Positions 25,878-36,001 of a stretch of DNA of 64,000 nucleotides are shown here, one piece after another. The stretch's first letter is position 1, and each line of letters starts with the position of its first letter. Location of the stretch: NCBI RefSeq assembly GCF_003194585.1, contig NZ_QHKZ01000006.1:124001-188000 (forward strand), read 5' to 3'. A program made the position numbers and the translations under genes. The stretch is from Nocardioides daejeonensis. Its GTDB lineage: Bacteria; Actinomycetota; Actinomycetes; Propionibacteriales; Nocardioidaceae. The notes under the pieces were generated by a model, which was given only the letters and a program-made list of their open reading frames with translations, had not been told where the DNA came from and did no database searches.

Positions 25878-27515
25878 GTGAGCCTCTGGCGGCGGGCATG
25901 GCAGGGCTTCGGCGCCCCGCCGCGCGGCCGTCGTGTCGCCGGGACCGTCTGGGTCTTCGGCCTCGGGGCGGCGGCTGGCGCCGCCGCCTCGGTCTGGACC
26001 GTGCACACCGGCTCCAACTTGGACTACGGCGACGCGATGGCGCACCTGACCATCTCGCGACGCATCCTCGACAGCATGAACCCGGGCCTGCAGCAGCTCG
26101 GCACGGTATGGCTGCCCCTGCCCCATCTGCTGTTGCTGCCGTTCGTGATGAACCTGTGGCTCTTCAAGACCGGGGTCGCCGCCTGCATCGTCGGCTCGCT
26201 CTGCCTCGGCACGGCGGCCGCCAGCCTGCACCGCATCATGGCGCGCATCGGCATCGACGGGCTCGGCCGCCTGGTCGGACTGGCGATCCTGCTCACCAAC
26301 CTGAGCCTGCTCTACGCCTGCACCACGGCACTCACCGAGCCGGTGCTGATCGCCACGCTCACCACCTGCGTCGCGGGGCTGGCCGGTTGGGCCACGAGTG
26401 AGCGACGACTCAGCGGCGGCGAGCTCGCGGTCTTCGCCGGCATCCCGGCGGGGATGGGCGTGCTGACCCGTTACGAGGCGTGGGCGCTCGTGGTGAGCGG
26501 CACCATATTCGTCGCCTTCGTGTGCGTACGCCGCGGCGAGACGCTCCGGCGTACGGCGGCCTACTGCGCGAGCTTCCTGGCGGTGCCGGCCACCGCGATC
26601 GGCTGGTGGCTCGCCTACAACACCGCCTGGTACGGCAACCCGGTCGAGTTCCTGACCGGCGACTACTCGGCGGCGGCGTTCACCGAGGTCTTCATCGAGC
26701 AGGGCCAGCTGACCACCAAGGGCAACCTCGGCCTCTCGTTCCAGGTGCTCTCCTGGGCGATCCTCGAGACCTCCGGCGTGGTGCCGTTGCTGCTGGCCGG
26801 CGCCGGCCTGGTGGTGCTGACGATCCAACGCGGGATCGACGACCGGGCGCTGGTGGTCTGGCTGCTCGGCACCTCGACCGCCTTCCTGCTCTTCAGCCTG
26901 ACCACCGGTCAGCACATCATGGTCAACGATCGGTCGCTGCCGACCGGTGCCTACAACAATCGCTACGTGCTCTCCGCAGTGCCTTGGGTCGCGGTGCTGG
27001 CCGCCTACCTGGTCGGTCAGTGGCGGGCGGCGGCCGCAGCGCGGACGGTCGCCACCGTGCTCATCGGTGCCGGGCTGGCGTGGCAGGTGGTCTGGTGGGG
27101 CGATGCTCCGGAAGAGCGGATGACGGTGATCCAGGAAGGGCGGGAGGTGGCCCGCGCCGCCGCCGAGACCCGCGATCTGGCGCGCTGGCTCGGCGAGCAC
27201 TACGACGGAGGGCGGATCCTGCTCGACGAGAGCGCAGGCAACGAGTTCGCCTTCCAGCCCCTGGTCGGCGTGCCGCTCTCGGACTACTACAACCGCTCCA
27301 GCGGCGACCACTTCGACGAAGCCCTGGCCGATCCGTTCGGCCATGTGCGCTGGGTGGTCATGCACCGCGCCCAGCTGGTCTCCTCGAGCACGAAGTCGTC
27401 GGTCGACCTGGTGACCGAGGCTCTCTCCGACGATCCACAGTTCCACGCCCGCTACGAGCTCGTGCACACCGCCGGTAACGTCGGGATCTACCGGCGGATC
27501 GGAGGTGACACGTGA
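25878..27515 (+). CDS. Polytopic GT-C-type glycosyltransferase or related membrane protein
   Basis: A 545-residue protein starting at GTG, with GGAG five bases upstream. It has about ten membrane segments. An acidic residue pair after the first segment (GSNLDYGDAMAHLTISRRIL) fits the catalytic loop of GT-C enzymes that use lipid-linked sugars. A soluble C-terminal domain follows (residues about 420-545). It overlaps the downstream GT2 gene by 4 bp. A role in the exopolysaccharide module is inferred from context; the sugar donor is unknown. Confidence 0.7.
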   Translation: MSLWRRAWQGFGAPPRGRRVAGTVWVFGLGAAAGAAASVWTVHTGSNLDYGDAMAHLTISRRILDSMNPGLQQLGTVWLPLPHLLLLPFVMNLWLFKTGVAACIVGSLCLGTAAASLHRIMARIGIDGLGRLVGLAILLTNLSLLYACTTALTEPVLIATLTTCVAGLAGWATSERRLSGGELAVFAGIPAGMGVLTRYEAWALVVSGTIFVAFVCVRRGETLRRTAAYCASFLAVPATAIGWWLAYNTAWYGNPVEFLTGDYSAAAFTEVFIEQGQLTTKGNLGLSFQVLSWAILETSGVVPLLLAGAGLVVLTIQRGIDDRALVVWLLGTSTAFLLFSLTTGQHIMVNDRSLPTGAYNNRYVLSAVPWVAVLAAYLVGQWRAAAAARTVATVLIGAGLAWQVVWWGDAPEERMTVIQEGREVARAAAETRDLARWLGEHYDGGRILLDESAGNEFAFQPLVGVPLSDYYNRSSGDHFDEALADPFGHVRWVVMHRAQLVSSSTKSSVDLVTEALSDDPQFHARYELVHTAGNVGIYRRIGGDT

Positions 27516-29443
27516 CCGCGACCTCGTCCCCCCTGCCGATCGGCCAGGCGCTGCTTCGCGCTGGCCTGATCGACGAGGCACAGCTCGACGCGGCCCTGAC
27601 CCGGCAGCGCACCGAAGGCGGTCCGCTCGGTCATCAGCTGCTGCTGGCCGGCGCCCTGACCCGCTTGCAGCTCTACGACGCGCTGGCCACGGCCTGGGAG
27701 GCGCCACGGATCGACCTGATCGCCGAGCCGCCCGACGGCCTCCTGCTCCGCACGGTGCCCTATCACGTCTCGCTGCGCGACGGCTGGGTCGCACACCACC
27801 GGGGCAGCGACGGGCTGGTGGTGGCCACGGCCACTCCCCCGGGCGAGGCGCTGTCTGCCGCGGTCGAGGAGTATTTCCCCGGCGAGTCCCCGCGCTATCG
27901 CACCACCACCGACTGGGACATCTGGCAGGCCGTCGAGAAGGCCCATCGCGACGACCTGCTCTTCGAGTCGCAGGACCGGCTCGCCGAGGACTCCCCCCTG
28001 CACTCGGCGAAGTCGGGTCTGACGAGCTGGCAGCTCCGGATCCCGCTGCTGATCGGCGCTGTGGTCCTGGTGGGCCTGCTGCTCTCGACCATCCTGTCGT
28101 TCGCGATCGTGATCACCGTCGCCAACATCGTCTTCCTGACCAGCATCCTCTTCAAGACGGTCGCCGCCTGTCGCGCACCGCTGCGGCGACGCCGGATCCT
28201 GCGTCAGACCCTGGCCGAGATGCAGGAGCGTGTACGGCGCGGCCTGCCGCCGGTCCGCGACTCCGGTCGTCCGGAGTCCGACCTGCCGATCTACACGATC
28301 CTGATGCCGGTCTACCGGGAGGCCAACATCGTCGAGAAGCTGATCACCAACATCGGCTCCCTCGACTACCCGAAGAGCAAGCTCGACGTGCTGCTGCTGA
28401 TGGAGGCCGACGACCACGAGACCATCGAGGTGGCCAAGTCGATGCGCCCGCCGGAATACATCCGTCTGGTCGTCGTACCACCGGGTCACCCGCAGACGAA
28501 GCCGCGGGCCTGCAACTACGGCCTCGCCTTCGCACGCGGCGAGTACGTCGTCATCTACGACGCCGAGGACCGGCCGGAGAGTCTGCAACTGCGCAAGTCG
28601 GTGGAGGCGTTCGAGCGCGACGAGTTCGAACGCACCCAACTGGGCGCCACCCAGCATCCACTGGCCTGCGTGCAGGCGTCGCTGCACTACTTCAACGCCG
28701 ACTACAACGTCCTGACCCGGATGTTCGCGGTCGAGTATGCGCACTGGTTCGAGGCGATGCTGCCGGGAATGGACGACTCCGGCATCCCCCTGCCGCTGGG
28801 CGGCACCTCCAACCACTTCCACACCGACCGGCTGCGGGAGCTCGGCGCCTGGGACCCGTTCAACGTGACCGAGGACGCCGATCTGGGCCTGCGCGCCTCC
28901 GTGCTCGGCTACCGGGTCACGGTGATCGACTCCACCACCGGGGAGGAGGCCTGCTCGCAGACCGCGGCCTGGATCCGCCAGCGCACCCGCTGGATCAAGG
29001 GCTACATGGTGACGGCGGCGGTCAACACCCGGCACCCGCTGCAGTTCGCCCGCGACGTGCGGCTGCCCGGCGTCATCGGCATGCTCGGGCTGATCATGGC
29101 CACGCCGCTGGCGTTCCTCGTCTACCCGATCTGCCTCGGCTTCACCGCGCTCACCTATGTCGGCGTGCGGTTCATCGGCCTCGAGCTGCCCGGCTGGGTG
29201 GTCGCGACCAGCGTGGTCACCATGGTCTTCGGCAACCTGCTCATGATCCTCTCCGCGATGGTCGCCACCACCTGGCGCTACAACTGGCGGATCGGGATCT
29301 TCGCGGTCTTCTCACCCATCTACTGGGTGCTGCACAGCATCGCTGCCTGGCGGGCGCTCTTCCAGGTGATCCGCGACCCGCACCGGTGGGAGAAGACGCC
29401 CCATGGGCTCACTGAGGACTACGAGTCCGAGGCGCACCTCTGA
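27512..29443 (+). CDS. GT2 processive glycosyltransferase with N-terminal MshEN-like (c-di-GMP) domain
   Basis: A 643-residue protein. Residues 9-32 and 38-62 form two 24-25 residue motifs of the GspE-N/MshEN type (IGQALLRAGLIDEAQLDAAL and LGHQLLLAGALTRLQLYDAL), separated by exactly five residues. Two membrane segments precede a BcsA-like GT2 domain: IYTILMPVYREANI, the DxD region YDAEDRPE near 350, TEDADLG near 453 and QRTRWIKG near 490. Three or four membrane segments follow. MshEN domains bind cyclic di-GMP, and E. coli NfrB uses one to switch on a glycosyltransferase. Here the motif-first Arg is Pro in both copies and the second Gln is Ala, so affinity is uncertain. It abuts the convergent ispH. 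Confidence 0.85.
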   Translation: MTATSSPLPIGQALLRAGLIDEAQLDAALTRQRTEGGPLGHQLLLAGALTRLQLYDALATAWEAPRIDLIAEPPDGLLLRTVPYHVSLRDGWVAHHRGSDGLVVATATPPGEALSAAVEEYFPGESPRYRTTTDWDIWQAVEKAHRDDLLFESQDRLAEDSPLHSAKSGLTSWQLRIPLLIGAVVLVGLLLSTILSFAIVITVANIVFLTSILFKTVAACRAPLRRRRILRQTLAEMQERVRRGLPPVRDSGRPESDLPIYTILMPVYREANIVEKLITNIGSLDYPKSKLDVLLLMEADDHETIEVAKSMRPPEYIRLVVVPPGHPQTKPRACNYGLAFARGEYVVIYDAEDRPESLQLRKSVEAFERDEFERTQLGATQHPLACVQASLHYFNADYNVLTRMFAVEYAHWFEAMLPGMDDSGIPLPLGGTSNHFHTDRLRELGAWDPFNVTEDADLGLRASVLGYRVTVIDSTTGEEACSQTAAWIRQRTRWIKGYMVTAAVNTRHPLQFARDVRLPGVIGMLGLIMATPLAFLVYPICLGFTALTYVGVRFIGLELPGWVVATSVVTMVFGNLLMILSAMVATTWRYNWRIGIFAVFSPIYWVLHSIAAWRALFQVIRDPHRWEKTPHGLTEDYESEAHL

Positions 29444-30466
29444 TCAGGAGCCTGCAGCAGCCTTCTCTGCTGCCCGGATGTCGCGCCGGAGCTCCGGCGG
29501 CAGTGCGAAGATCAGCGACTCCTCGGCCGAGTGCACCGCTCGCGCGTCGGGATACCCGCGCTCGGCGAGGAAGCCCAGCACGCCCTGCACCAGGTCCTCG
29601 GGCACCGATGCTCCCGAGGTGACGCTGACCGTCTGCACTCCGTCGAGCCAGGCCTCCTCGATCTCCCCGGCGTCGTCGACCCGGTAGGCCGCCTTGGCGC
29701 CGGCCTCGAGCGCGACCTCCGCCAACCGCACGGAGTTGGAGGAGTTGGCCGAGCCGACGACGATGACGAGGTCGGCCTCGGGGCTGATCTCCTTGATCGC
29801 CATCTGCCGGTTCTGGGTGGCGTAGCAGATGTCGTCGCTCGGCGGATCGAGCAGCGCCGGGAAGCGCTCGCGGATCGCGGCGACGGTCGCCATCGTTTCG
29901 TCGACCGACAGCGTGGTCTGGGAGAGCCAGGCGACGCGGTTGGGGTCGCGTACGACGATGCCGGCGACGTCCTCGGGCCCCTGCACCAGCTGGATGTGCT
30001 CCGGCGCCTCGCCGGCGGTGCCCTCGACCTCCTCGTGGCCCTCGTGGCCGATCAGCAGGATGTCGTAGTCCTCGGCGGCGAACCGCTTCGCCTCGTGGTG
30101 CACCTTGGTCACCAGCGGGCAGGTGGCGTCGATCGTCTTCAGGTCCCGCTCCGCCGCCTCCGCATGCACCGCCGGCGAGACACCGTGGGCGGAGAAGACG
30201 ACCGTCTGCCCGGTCGGCACCTCGTCGAGCTCCTCCACGAAGATCGCACCGCGCGACTCCAGATTGGCGACGACGTGCTTGTTGTGCACGATCTGCTTGC
30301 GCACGTAGACCGGGGCGCCGTAGAGGTCCAGTGCCTTCTCGACGGTGATCACCGCTCGGTCCACTCCGGCACAGTAGCCACGGGGCGCGGCAAGCAACAC
30401 CGCCTGCTCGGCCTCCTCCGGACTCAGCACGGCCGGCATCGCGAGATCAACCTGGTCGCCACTCAT
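29444..30466 (-). CDS. ispH: 4-hydroxy-3-methylbut-2-enyl diphosphate reductase
   Basis: A 340-residue protein of the last step in the MEP isoprenoid pathway, giving IPP and DMAPP. The three iron-sulfur cysteines lie in [21 protein letters not shown] and [10 protein letters not shown]. The conserved [11 protein letters not shown] and [11 protein letters not shown] (substrate pocket) and VTSGASVPE are also present. Length is slightly above the E. coli enzyme. Start [13 protein letters not shown]. Confidence 0.97.
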   Translation of the reverse strand: MSGDQVDLAMPAVLSPEEAEQAVLLAAPRGYCAGVDRAVITVEKALDLYGAPVYVRKQIVHNKHVVANLESRGAIFVEELDEVPTGQTVVFSAHGVSPAVHAEAAERDLKTIDATCPLVTKVHHEAKRFAAEDYDILLIGHEGHEEVEGTAGEAPEHIQLVQGPEDVAGIVVRDPNRVAWLSQTTLSVDETMATVAAIRERFPALLDPPSDDICYATQNRQMAIKEISPEADLVIVVGSANSSNSVRLAEVALEAGAKAAYRVDDAGEIEEAWLDGVQTVSVTSGASVPEDLVQGVLGFLAERGYPDARAVHSAEESLIFALPPELRRDIRAAEKAAAGS

Positions 30467-30511
30467 GCCCCGGAGTCTATCGGCGCCCCGGGTGCCGACC
30501 CAGTCGAGTCG

Positions 30512-31741
30512 TCAGCGCTCGTGGAGCGACGCCGTACGACCGGCTGCGTGGACGGCTGCCCGGGTCCGTTCCAGCGCCTTCTGCAACCGGTAGCGGTCCC
30601 CCCGTCCGGCGGCGAGGGCCGGCACCACGCGCTGCACCCGCAACGGCGCTGCCGGCCAGCTCCCCCACACCAGCGGGTGGTAGCTCGCGTCGCTGACGGC
30701 GAACCGGCCGGGCGACTTCTCGGTGAAGGTGAAGTCAGCGAGGATCCCCTCGTAGGTGCGCGGCATCGACGGGTCCTGCTGAGCGATCATGTTGCCCATC
30801 CCGTAGACGACCCAGACACCGTTGACCCTGGTGATCGGCTGCACCACGTGGGCGTGCGAGCCGAGCACCAGGTCGACCTCGCCGCTGGCGGTGAGCTCCT
30901 CCACGATCCGTATCTGGTCGGCGTTGGGGCTGGGGTCGTACTCGTTGCCTCCGTGCAGATGCACGACCACCAGCTCGGCGCCCGCGGACCGCGCGGCCCG
31001 CACCTGGGCAAGCAGGTTGGCCGGGTCCCATGAGTTCACCGACCACTCGCGGCCCTGCGGCAGGGGAATCCCGTTGGTGGAGTAGGTGCCCGCGACCAGG
31101 CCGATCCGTACGCCGTCCGCCGTGGTGAGCAGCACCGGTCGATCACGCTCGGCACGGGTACGGAAGGTGCCGACGTGCGCGACACCGGCGCGCTCCAGCA
31201 GGTCGGCGGTCTCGACCAGGCCGGCGTACCCCTGGTCGATGCTGTGGTTCGACGCCGTGACACAGGCGTCGAAGCCGACCTGGGCGATCCACCGCGCGAT
31301 CTGCGGCGGCGCCGCGAACAGCGGGAAGTTCTGCCACGGCTCTCCCGGCCCGGCGAACGGCACCTCCTCCTGACAGATGGCCAGGTCGGCACCGGCGATG
31401 GTCTCCGCGACGTCAGCGAAGACCGGGGCGAGGTCGATCCCGCCGATGCCCTTGCCCGTACGCCGATGCTCGGCCTGGCCCGCCTGCCAGACGGTGTTGT
31501 GCCACAGCAGGTCGCCGCCCATCACCACTCTGGCCGAGCGCGGCGTCCAGGTCTCCCCTCGTGGACCTGGCGCCCGCCCGGCGCCGTTGGTCGGCGTGAG
31601 TGCGCCGTCCGTGACCGTCGTGTCGTCCTCCGCCGGCCACGTGTCGTCGGGAGCGCGGTCGACCAGCCACCAGGCCAGGGGAACGACCAACGCGATCAAC
31701 CCGGCAACGACGAGCCGGCGGAGGGGCGCACTTCGGATCAC
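30512..31741 (-). CDS. CapA-family (poly-gamma-glutamate capsule-like) protein
   Basis: A 409-residue protein. The open frame extends upstream into xseA, so the GTG giving [21 protein letters not shown] is preferred; it leads into a membrane anchor. The PGA_cap metallophosphatase-like domain has [53 protein letters not shown] and [13 protein letters not shown]. The family is named from Bacillus CapA, but actinobacterial members have unproven roles at the cell surface. It lies 45 bp upstream of ispH, same strand. Confidence 0.85.
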   Translation of the reverse strand: MIRSAPLRRLVVAGLIALVVPLAWWLVDRAPDDTWPAEDDTTVTDGALTPTNGAGRAPGPRGETWTPRSARVVMGGDLLWHNTVWQAGQAEHRRTGKGIGGIDLAPVFADVAETIAGADLAICQEEVPFAGPGEPWQNFPLFAAPPQIARWIAQVGFDACVTASNHSIDQGYAGLVETADLLERAGVAHVGTFRTRAERDRPVLLTTADGVRIGLVAGTYSTNGIPLPQGREWSVNSWDPANLLAQVRAARSAGAELVVVHLHGGNEYDPSPNADQIRIVEELTASGEVDLVLGSHAHVVQPITRVNGVWVVYGMGNMIAQQDPSMPRTYEGILADFTFTEKSPGRFAVSDASYHPLVWGSWPAAPLRVQRVVPALAAGRGDRYRLQKALERTRAAVHAAGRTASLHER

Positions 31742-31824
31742 ATAGACATGGACGCCCGAGGCCGGGTTTCGGTTGCGTCTCGCCGACAATCTCTGCGTCG
31801 GGGGCCGGCAGTAGGGTCTGCGGC

Positions 31825-33087
31825 ATGTCTTCTCTGCGCGACGCCACCGCCGAGGCACCTGCCCCGGTGCGCGCTGTCGCGCAGGCGCTGTCGGGCTACA
31901 TCGACCGGCTTGGCACCGTCTGGGTCGAGGGCCAGGTCGCCCAGGTGAGCCGCAGGCCGGGCCTCCAGACGGTCTTCATGACGCTGCGCGACACGATCGC
32001 CGACCTCTCACTCTCGGTCACCTGTCCCCGGCACGTCTTCGACAGCCTCAACCCGCCGTTGGTCGAAGGCGCCAGCGTGGTGGTGCATGCCAAGCCGAGC
32101 TTCTACGCGGTGCGCGGCACGCTGTCGCTGCAGGCACGCGAGATCCGGATGGTCGGCCTGGGCGAGCTGCTGGCTCGGCTCGAACGACGTCGGCAGCTGC
32201 TAGCCGCCGAGGGGCTCTTCGCCGCCGAGCTGAAGCGACCGTTGCCGTTCCTGCCCCAGACCATCGGCCTGGTCACCGCCCCCGGCTCGGATGCCGAGCG
32301 CGATGTACTCGAGAACGCCCGGCGCCGCTGGCCGGCCGTGCGGTTCCGGATCGCCGCGGCACGGATGCAGGGCACCCAGAGCGCACGGGAGGTGATCGAG
32401 GCGCTGGCCGTCCTCGAGCGCGATCCGGAGGTCGACGTGGTGGTGGTCGCCCGCGGCGGCGGCTCGGTCGAGGATCTGCTCCCCTTCTCCGACGAGGCGG
32501 TGATCCGCGCCGTCCACGGCATGCGCACCCCGGTCGTCTCGGCGATCGGCCATGAGGCCGACCAGCCGCTGCTCGACCTGGTGGCCGACCTGCGGGCGTC
32601 GACGCCGACCGACGCTGCGCGCCGGGTTGTGCCCGATCTTGCCGAGGAGTCCCACCGCCTGGAGGTGGCCCGCACCCGGCTGCGTCAGGCGATGCGTAGC
32701 TGGCTGGCGCGGGAACAGGAGACGCTGGCGATGCTGCGATCGCGCCCTGCGATGGCAGACCCTCGCTACCTGCTCGACGCCCGCTCCGAGGAGGTCGCCC
32801 AGCTCCGCGAGCGGGCACGGCGTAGCCTGCGCCACCGTCTCGACCGAGCCGGCGACGACGTCCATCACGCCGCAGCGCGCGTCTCCGCCCTCTCCCCGCT
32901 GGCCACCTTGCGGCGCGGCTACTCGGTCCTGCAGGACGACGCCGGCCACGTCGTGACCTCCGTGGCGGCCGTTCCGGCGGGGGCGACCGTGTCGGTCCGC
33001 GTAGCCGACGGCCGCGTCGCTGCCACCGTCGACGACGTCACCGCCCTGACCCCGCTCGTCCCCGACTCCGAGGTGAACGATGACTGA
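31825..33087 (+). CDS. xseA: Exodeoxyribonuclease VII large subunit
   Basis: A 420-residue protein with an N-terminal OB-fold ([14 protein letters not shown]...FMTLRD) and the catalytic domain: [39 protein letters not shown] and [30 protein letters not shown] long helical region follows. With XseB it degrades single-stranded DNA from both ends. It is divergent from the CapA gene and overlaps xseB by 8 bp. Confidence 0.96.
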   Translation: MSSLRDATAEAPAPVRAVAQALSGYIDRLGTVWVEGQVAQVSRRPGLQTVFMTLRDTIADLSLSVTCPRHVFDSLNPPLVEGASVVVHAKPSFYAVRGTLSLQAREIRMVGLGELLARLERRRQLLAAEGLFAAELKRPLPFLPQTIGLVTAPGSDAERDVLENARRRWPAVRFRIAAARMQGTQSAREVIEALAVLERDPEVDVVVVARGGGSVEDLLPFSDEAVIRAVHGMRTPVVSAIGHEADQPLLDLVADLRASTPTDAARRVVPDLAEESHRLEVARTRLRQAMRSWLAREQETLAMLRSRPAMADPRYLLDARSEEVAQLRERARRSLRHRLDRAGDDVHHAAARVSALSPLATLRRGYSVLQDDAGHVVTSVAAVPAGATVSVRVADGRVAATVDDVTALTPLVPDSEVNDD

Positions 33088-33283
33088 TCAGATCCCCAGC
33101 TACGAAGAGGCCCGTGAGGAGCTGGTTGCCGTGGTCTCCCGCCTCGAAGCCGGCGGCACCACCCTGGAGGAGTCACTGGCCCTCTGGGAGAGGGGTGAGC
33201 TGCTCGCGCGCACCTGCCAGACCTGGCTGGACGGCGCCCGGGAGCGGCTCGATGCCGCCGTCGCCGACTCCGAAGACGACTGA
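33080..33283 (+). CDS. xseB: Exodeoxyribonuclease VII small subunit
   Basis: A 67-residue two-helix protein: [39 protein letters not shown] is the family signature. It overlaps xseA by 8 bp, as expected for subunits of one enzyme. The acidic C-terminus (AVADSEDD) is usual. Confidence 0.95.
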   Translation: MTDQIPSYEEAREELVAVVSRLEAGGTTLEESLALWERGELLARTCQTWLDGARERLDAAVADSEDD

Positions 33284-33306
33284 CGCTCCCGCGACAACGC
33301 GTGGGA

Positions 33307-33873
33307 TCAGTCGGCTCCGGCAAGCAGCTTGGTCGTCAGACTCTGGGCATAGGCCCGCACCTGCTCCTCCGGCGCCCGGCTGAAGACCATGAGGTTCTCT
33401 TCGCCCAGCTTGGTGACCAGCACGTAGTCGCCGTCGGAAGCGTCCCGATAGACCTCCCACTCGGGCCCGAGGTCCCCCTCGAGCGAGACGGTGCCGTCCT
33501 TCTCTGCCTGCCGGTCGTCGTTGACGTAGACCCGGAGCATCTCGGCCACCGAGCGCGGCTCCTGGCGCAGGCCGACGGCGTACTCGTCGTCGGAGGTGAG
33601 CAGGTCGAGCGACCAGCCGTTGGAGCTGCGTCCCACGCCGACCGAACGCCACCCCTCGGGGATCGTCGGCGGATAGGCGATGGCGATGTCACCGCCGTCC
33701 TGGAGAGCTTGGACGACCGGCAGGTACTCGACCGTCTCGCGCTTCACGTCGAGGTCGTCGCGGACCAGCGCACGGAAGAGCACGAACGCCACGATCACCC
33801 CGATCGTGACGATCATGGCACCGATCATGCCGCTGAAGCTGCGCTCGTATCTGCCGCCGCGTTCCTGACTCAC
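33307..33873 (-). CDS. DUF4245 membrane-anchored protein
   Basis: A 188-residue protein: one N-terminal membrane segment ([23 protein letters not shown]), then an extracellular domain with [27 protein letters not shown] and [24 protein letters not shown], the DUF4245 pattern. The family is common in actinobacteria beside xseB and glpX, as here. Its function is unknown. Confidence 0.85.
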   Translation of the reverse strand: MSQERGGRYERSFSGMIGAMIVTIGVIVAFVLFRALVRDDLDVKRETVEYLPVVQALQDGGDIAIAYPPTIPEGWRSVGVGRSSNGWSLDLLTSDDEYAVGLRQEPRSVAEMLRVYVNDDRQAEKDGTVSLEGDLGPEWEVYRDASDGDYVLVTKLGEENLMVFSRAPEEQVRAYAQSLTTKLLAGAD

Positions 33874-33945
33874 CTGCCCGATTCTCCCCGATCACCCCCG
33901 AAGGCGGGACGGCCGGGTCGATCGCATGCCGATAGGATTCGTCGC

Positions 33946-34971
33946 ATGCCACAGAGCCGCCGCCCAGCCGAGTTCCGCGTCGACCCCGAGTCCCCGGACC
34001 GCAACCTCGCCCTCGAGCTGGTGCGCGTCACCGAGGCGGCCGCCATGGCCGCCGGCCGCTGGGTGGGTCGCGGAGAGAAGAACGAGGCCGACGGCGTCGC
34101 GGTGAACGCGATGCGCGTGATGATCTCCAGCATCGGCATGAACGGCACCGTCGTGATCGGCGAGGGTGAGAAGGACCACGCCCCGATGCTCTACAACGGC
34201 GAGCGGGTCGGCGACGGCTCCGGCCCCGAGTGCGATGTCGCGGTGGACCCGATCGACGGCACCACGCTCACCGCCAAGGGCATGGCCAACGCCATCTCGG
34301 TGCTGGCGGTGGCGCCCCGCGGCACCATGTATGACCCCTCCGCGGTCTTCTACATGGAGAAGCTGGTGACCGGCCCCGAGGCGGCCGACGTGGTCGACAT
34401 CCGGCTGCCCGTCAGCGAGAACATCCGCAAGGTGGCCAAGGCCAAGGGTTCCGGCCCGGAGGACGTCACCGTCGTGCTCCTCGACCGCCCGCGGCACCAG
34501 CAACTCGTGCAGGAGATCCGCGAGACCGGGGCTCGGATCAAGTTCATCACCGACGGTGACGTCGCCGGCGCCATCATGGCGGCCCGCCCTGACACCGGCG
34601 TCGACCTGCTGCTGGGCGTCGGTGGCACCCCCGAGGGCATCATCGCGGCCTGTGCGATGAAGTGCATCGGCGGCAAGATCCAGGGGCGGCTGTGGCCCAC
34701 CGACGACGATGAGCGCCAGAAGGCCATCGACGCCGGGCACGACCTGGAGAAGGTGCTGCAGACCGACGACCTGGTCACCGGCGACGACTGCTTCTTCGTG
34801 GCGACCGGCATCACCGACGGTGAGCTCATGAAGGGCGTGCGCTACCGGTCCGGGGGCGCGAGCACCCACTCCCTGGTCATGCGCTCGCGCAGCGGCACGA
34901 TCCGCAACATCATCAGCGAGCACAAGATCGCCAAGCTGCGCGCCTACTCGGCGATCGACTTCAGCGGCTGA
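33946..34971 (+). CDS. glpX: Class II fructose-1,6-bisphosphatase
   Basis: A 341-residue protein from [23 protein letters not shown]. Motifs: [57 protein letters not shown] (metal-binding DPIDGT) and [17 protein letters not shown]. It removes the 1-phosphate of fructose 1,6-bisphosphate in gluconeogenesis. In many actinobacteria it is the only fructose bisphosphatase. A divergent promoter is shared with the DUF4245 gene. Confidence 0.96.
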   Translation: MPQSRRPAEFRVDPESPDRNLALELVRVTEAAAMAAGRWVGRGEKNEADGVAVNAMRVMISSIGMNGTVVIGEGEKDHAPMLYNGERVGDGSGPECDVAVDPIDGTTLTAKGMANAISVLAVAPRGTMYDPSAVFYMEKLVTGPEAADVVDIRLPVSENIRKVAKAKGSGPEDVTVVLLDRPRHQQLVQEIRETGARIKFITDGDVAGAIMAARPDTGVDLLLGVGGTPEGIIAACAMKCIGGKIQGRLWPTDDDERQKAIDAGHDLEKVLQTDDLVTGDDCFFVATGITDGELMKGVRYRSGGASTHSLVMRSRSGTIRNIISEHKIAKLRAYSAIDFSG

Positions 34972-34980
34972 GCGGGTGGG

Positions 34981-35003
34981 CCCCGCGCCGTTGTGACGCG
35001 GGG
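34981..35003 (+). terminator. Hairpin after glpX
   Basis: CCCCGCG (34981-34987) pairs with CGCGGGG (34997-35003) nine bases after the glpX stop, with a nine-base loop and only TT after it. A weak intrinsic terminator is likely. Confidence 0.5.
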
Positions 35004-35125
35004 TTGCGGTCGCTCCCCACGTGCGGTGACGCGACAGTCCGACCGCAGCACCGCACAGGACAAGGGCGATGAATCAGCAGAAGTGAGCCTTTCGCCCCAC
35101 TGGCGGAACCTCCTACTGTGTGTCC

Positions 35126-35926
35126 ATGGCCACACACGACCGGTCCGCACTCGCCGACTTCCTCTCGCCCGCGGGCTACGTACAGCCGCGGATGTGGGAT
35201 CTCACCAAGGAGTGGACGCTGATCCCCGAGGCAGGGCGGGCGGTCGCACGGGCCGTGACCGGCGGACCGGGCCGCGCGGAGGGAGCGGACCAGCCGGTCC
35301 TGCTGGTGCCTGGCTTCCTTGCCGGCGACTACAGTCTGCGGCTGCTGTCGGCCACTCTGCGTCGGCATGGCTACCGGACCTACTCGGCTCGCGTGACCAG
35401 TAACGCCGGCTGCCTGCTGACCACCGCGGCGATGCTGGAGCAACGGCTCGAGCAGATCGCCGAGAGCCGCGACAGCAGGGTGCGCATCGTGGGCCACAGC
35501 CTCGGTGGGATGCTGGCGCGAGGCCTCGCCGTACGCCGCCCCGACCTGGTCTCCGGGATCGTCACCATGGGCAGCCCGATGATGGCCCCGGGCCGATCGC
35601 ACCCACTGCTCCTGGGCGCCGCGGAACTGCTGATGCAGCTCAGCCGGTTGGGGATCCCCGGCCTGATGTCGGAGTCGTGCCTCTCCGGTGACTGCGCGGT
35701 GCAGGCGTGGGAGGAGTCTCGCTCACCGGTGCCGATGGGCGTCGACTTCGCCTGTCTCTACTCGTACGGCGACGGGCTGGTGCATGCCCGGACCTGCATC
35801 GATCCCACCGCACTTCCGGTCGAGGTGACAGCCAGCCACATCGGTATGGCGATCGACCCGCGAGTGGCTGACACCGTGCTCTCCGTGCTCCGCCACCAGG
35901 CGGCACCGGTGGCGCGGTCGGCATAG
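35126..35926 (+). CDS. Alpha/beta-hydrolase (lipase-like)
   Basis: A 266-residue protein. The start is either GTG at 35120 or ATG at 35126; the ATG is used. It has QPVLLVPGFLAGD (oxyanion region), the nucleophile elbow RIVGHSLGGMLARGLAVRRPD and a late TASHIGMAIDP histidine. Such actinobacterial proteins resemble esterases or lipases acting on acyl substrates, but no substrate can be named. It is probably monocistronic; the next gene starts 75 bp later with its own ATG. Confidence 0.75.
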   Translation: MATHDRSALADFLSPAGYVQPRMWDLTKEWTLIPEAGRAVARAVTGGPGRAEGADQPVLLVPGFLAGDYSLRLLSATLRRHGYRTYSARVTSNAGCLLTTAAMLEQRLEQIAESRDSRVRIVGHSLGGMLARGLAVRRPDLVSGIVTMGSPMMAPGRSHPLLLGAAELLMQLSRLGIPGLMSESCLSGDCAVQAWEESRSPVPMGVDFACLYSYGDGLVHARTCIDPTALPVEVTASHIGMAIDPRVADTVLSVLRHQAAPVARSA

Positions 35927-36001
35927 GCACCCGGGCGAGAACTCGCTCACGTGGGCCCCGCAACGTGGCGCACGTGCACAGGGTCGAGGTTTGATGGGGG
36001 C

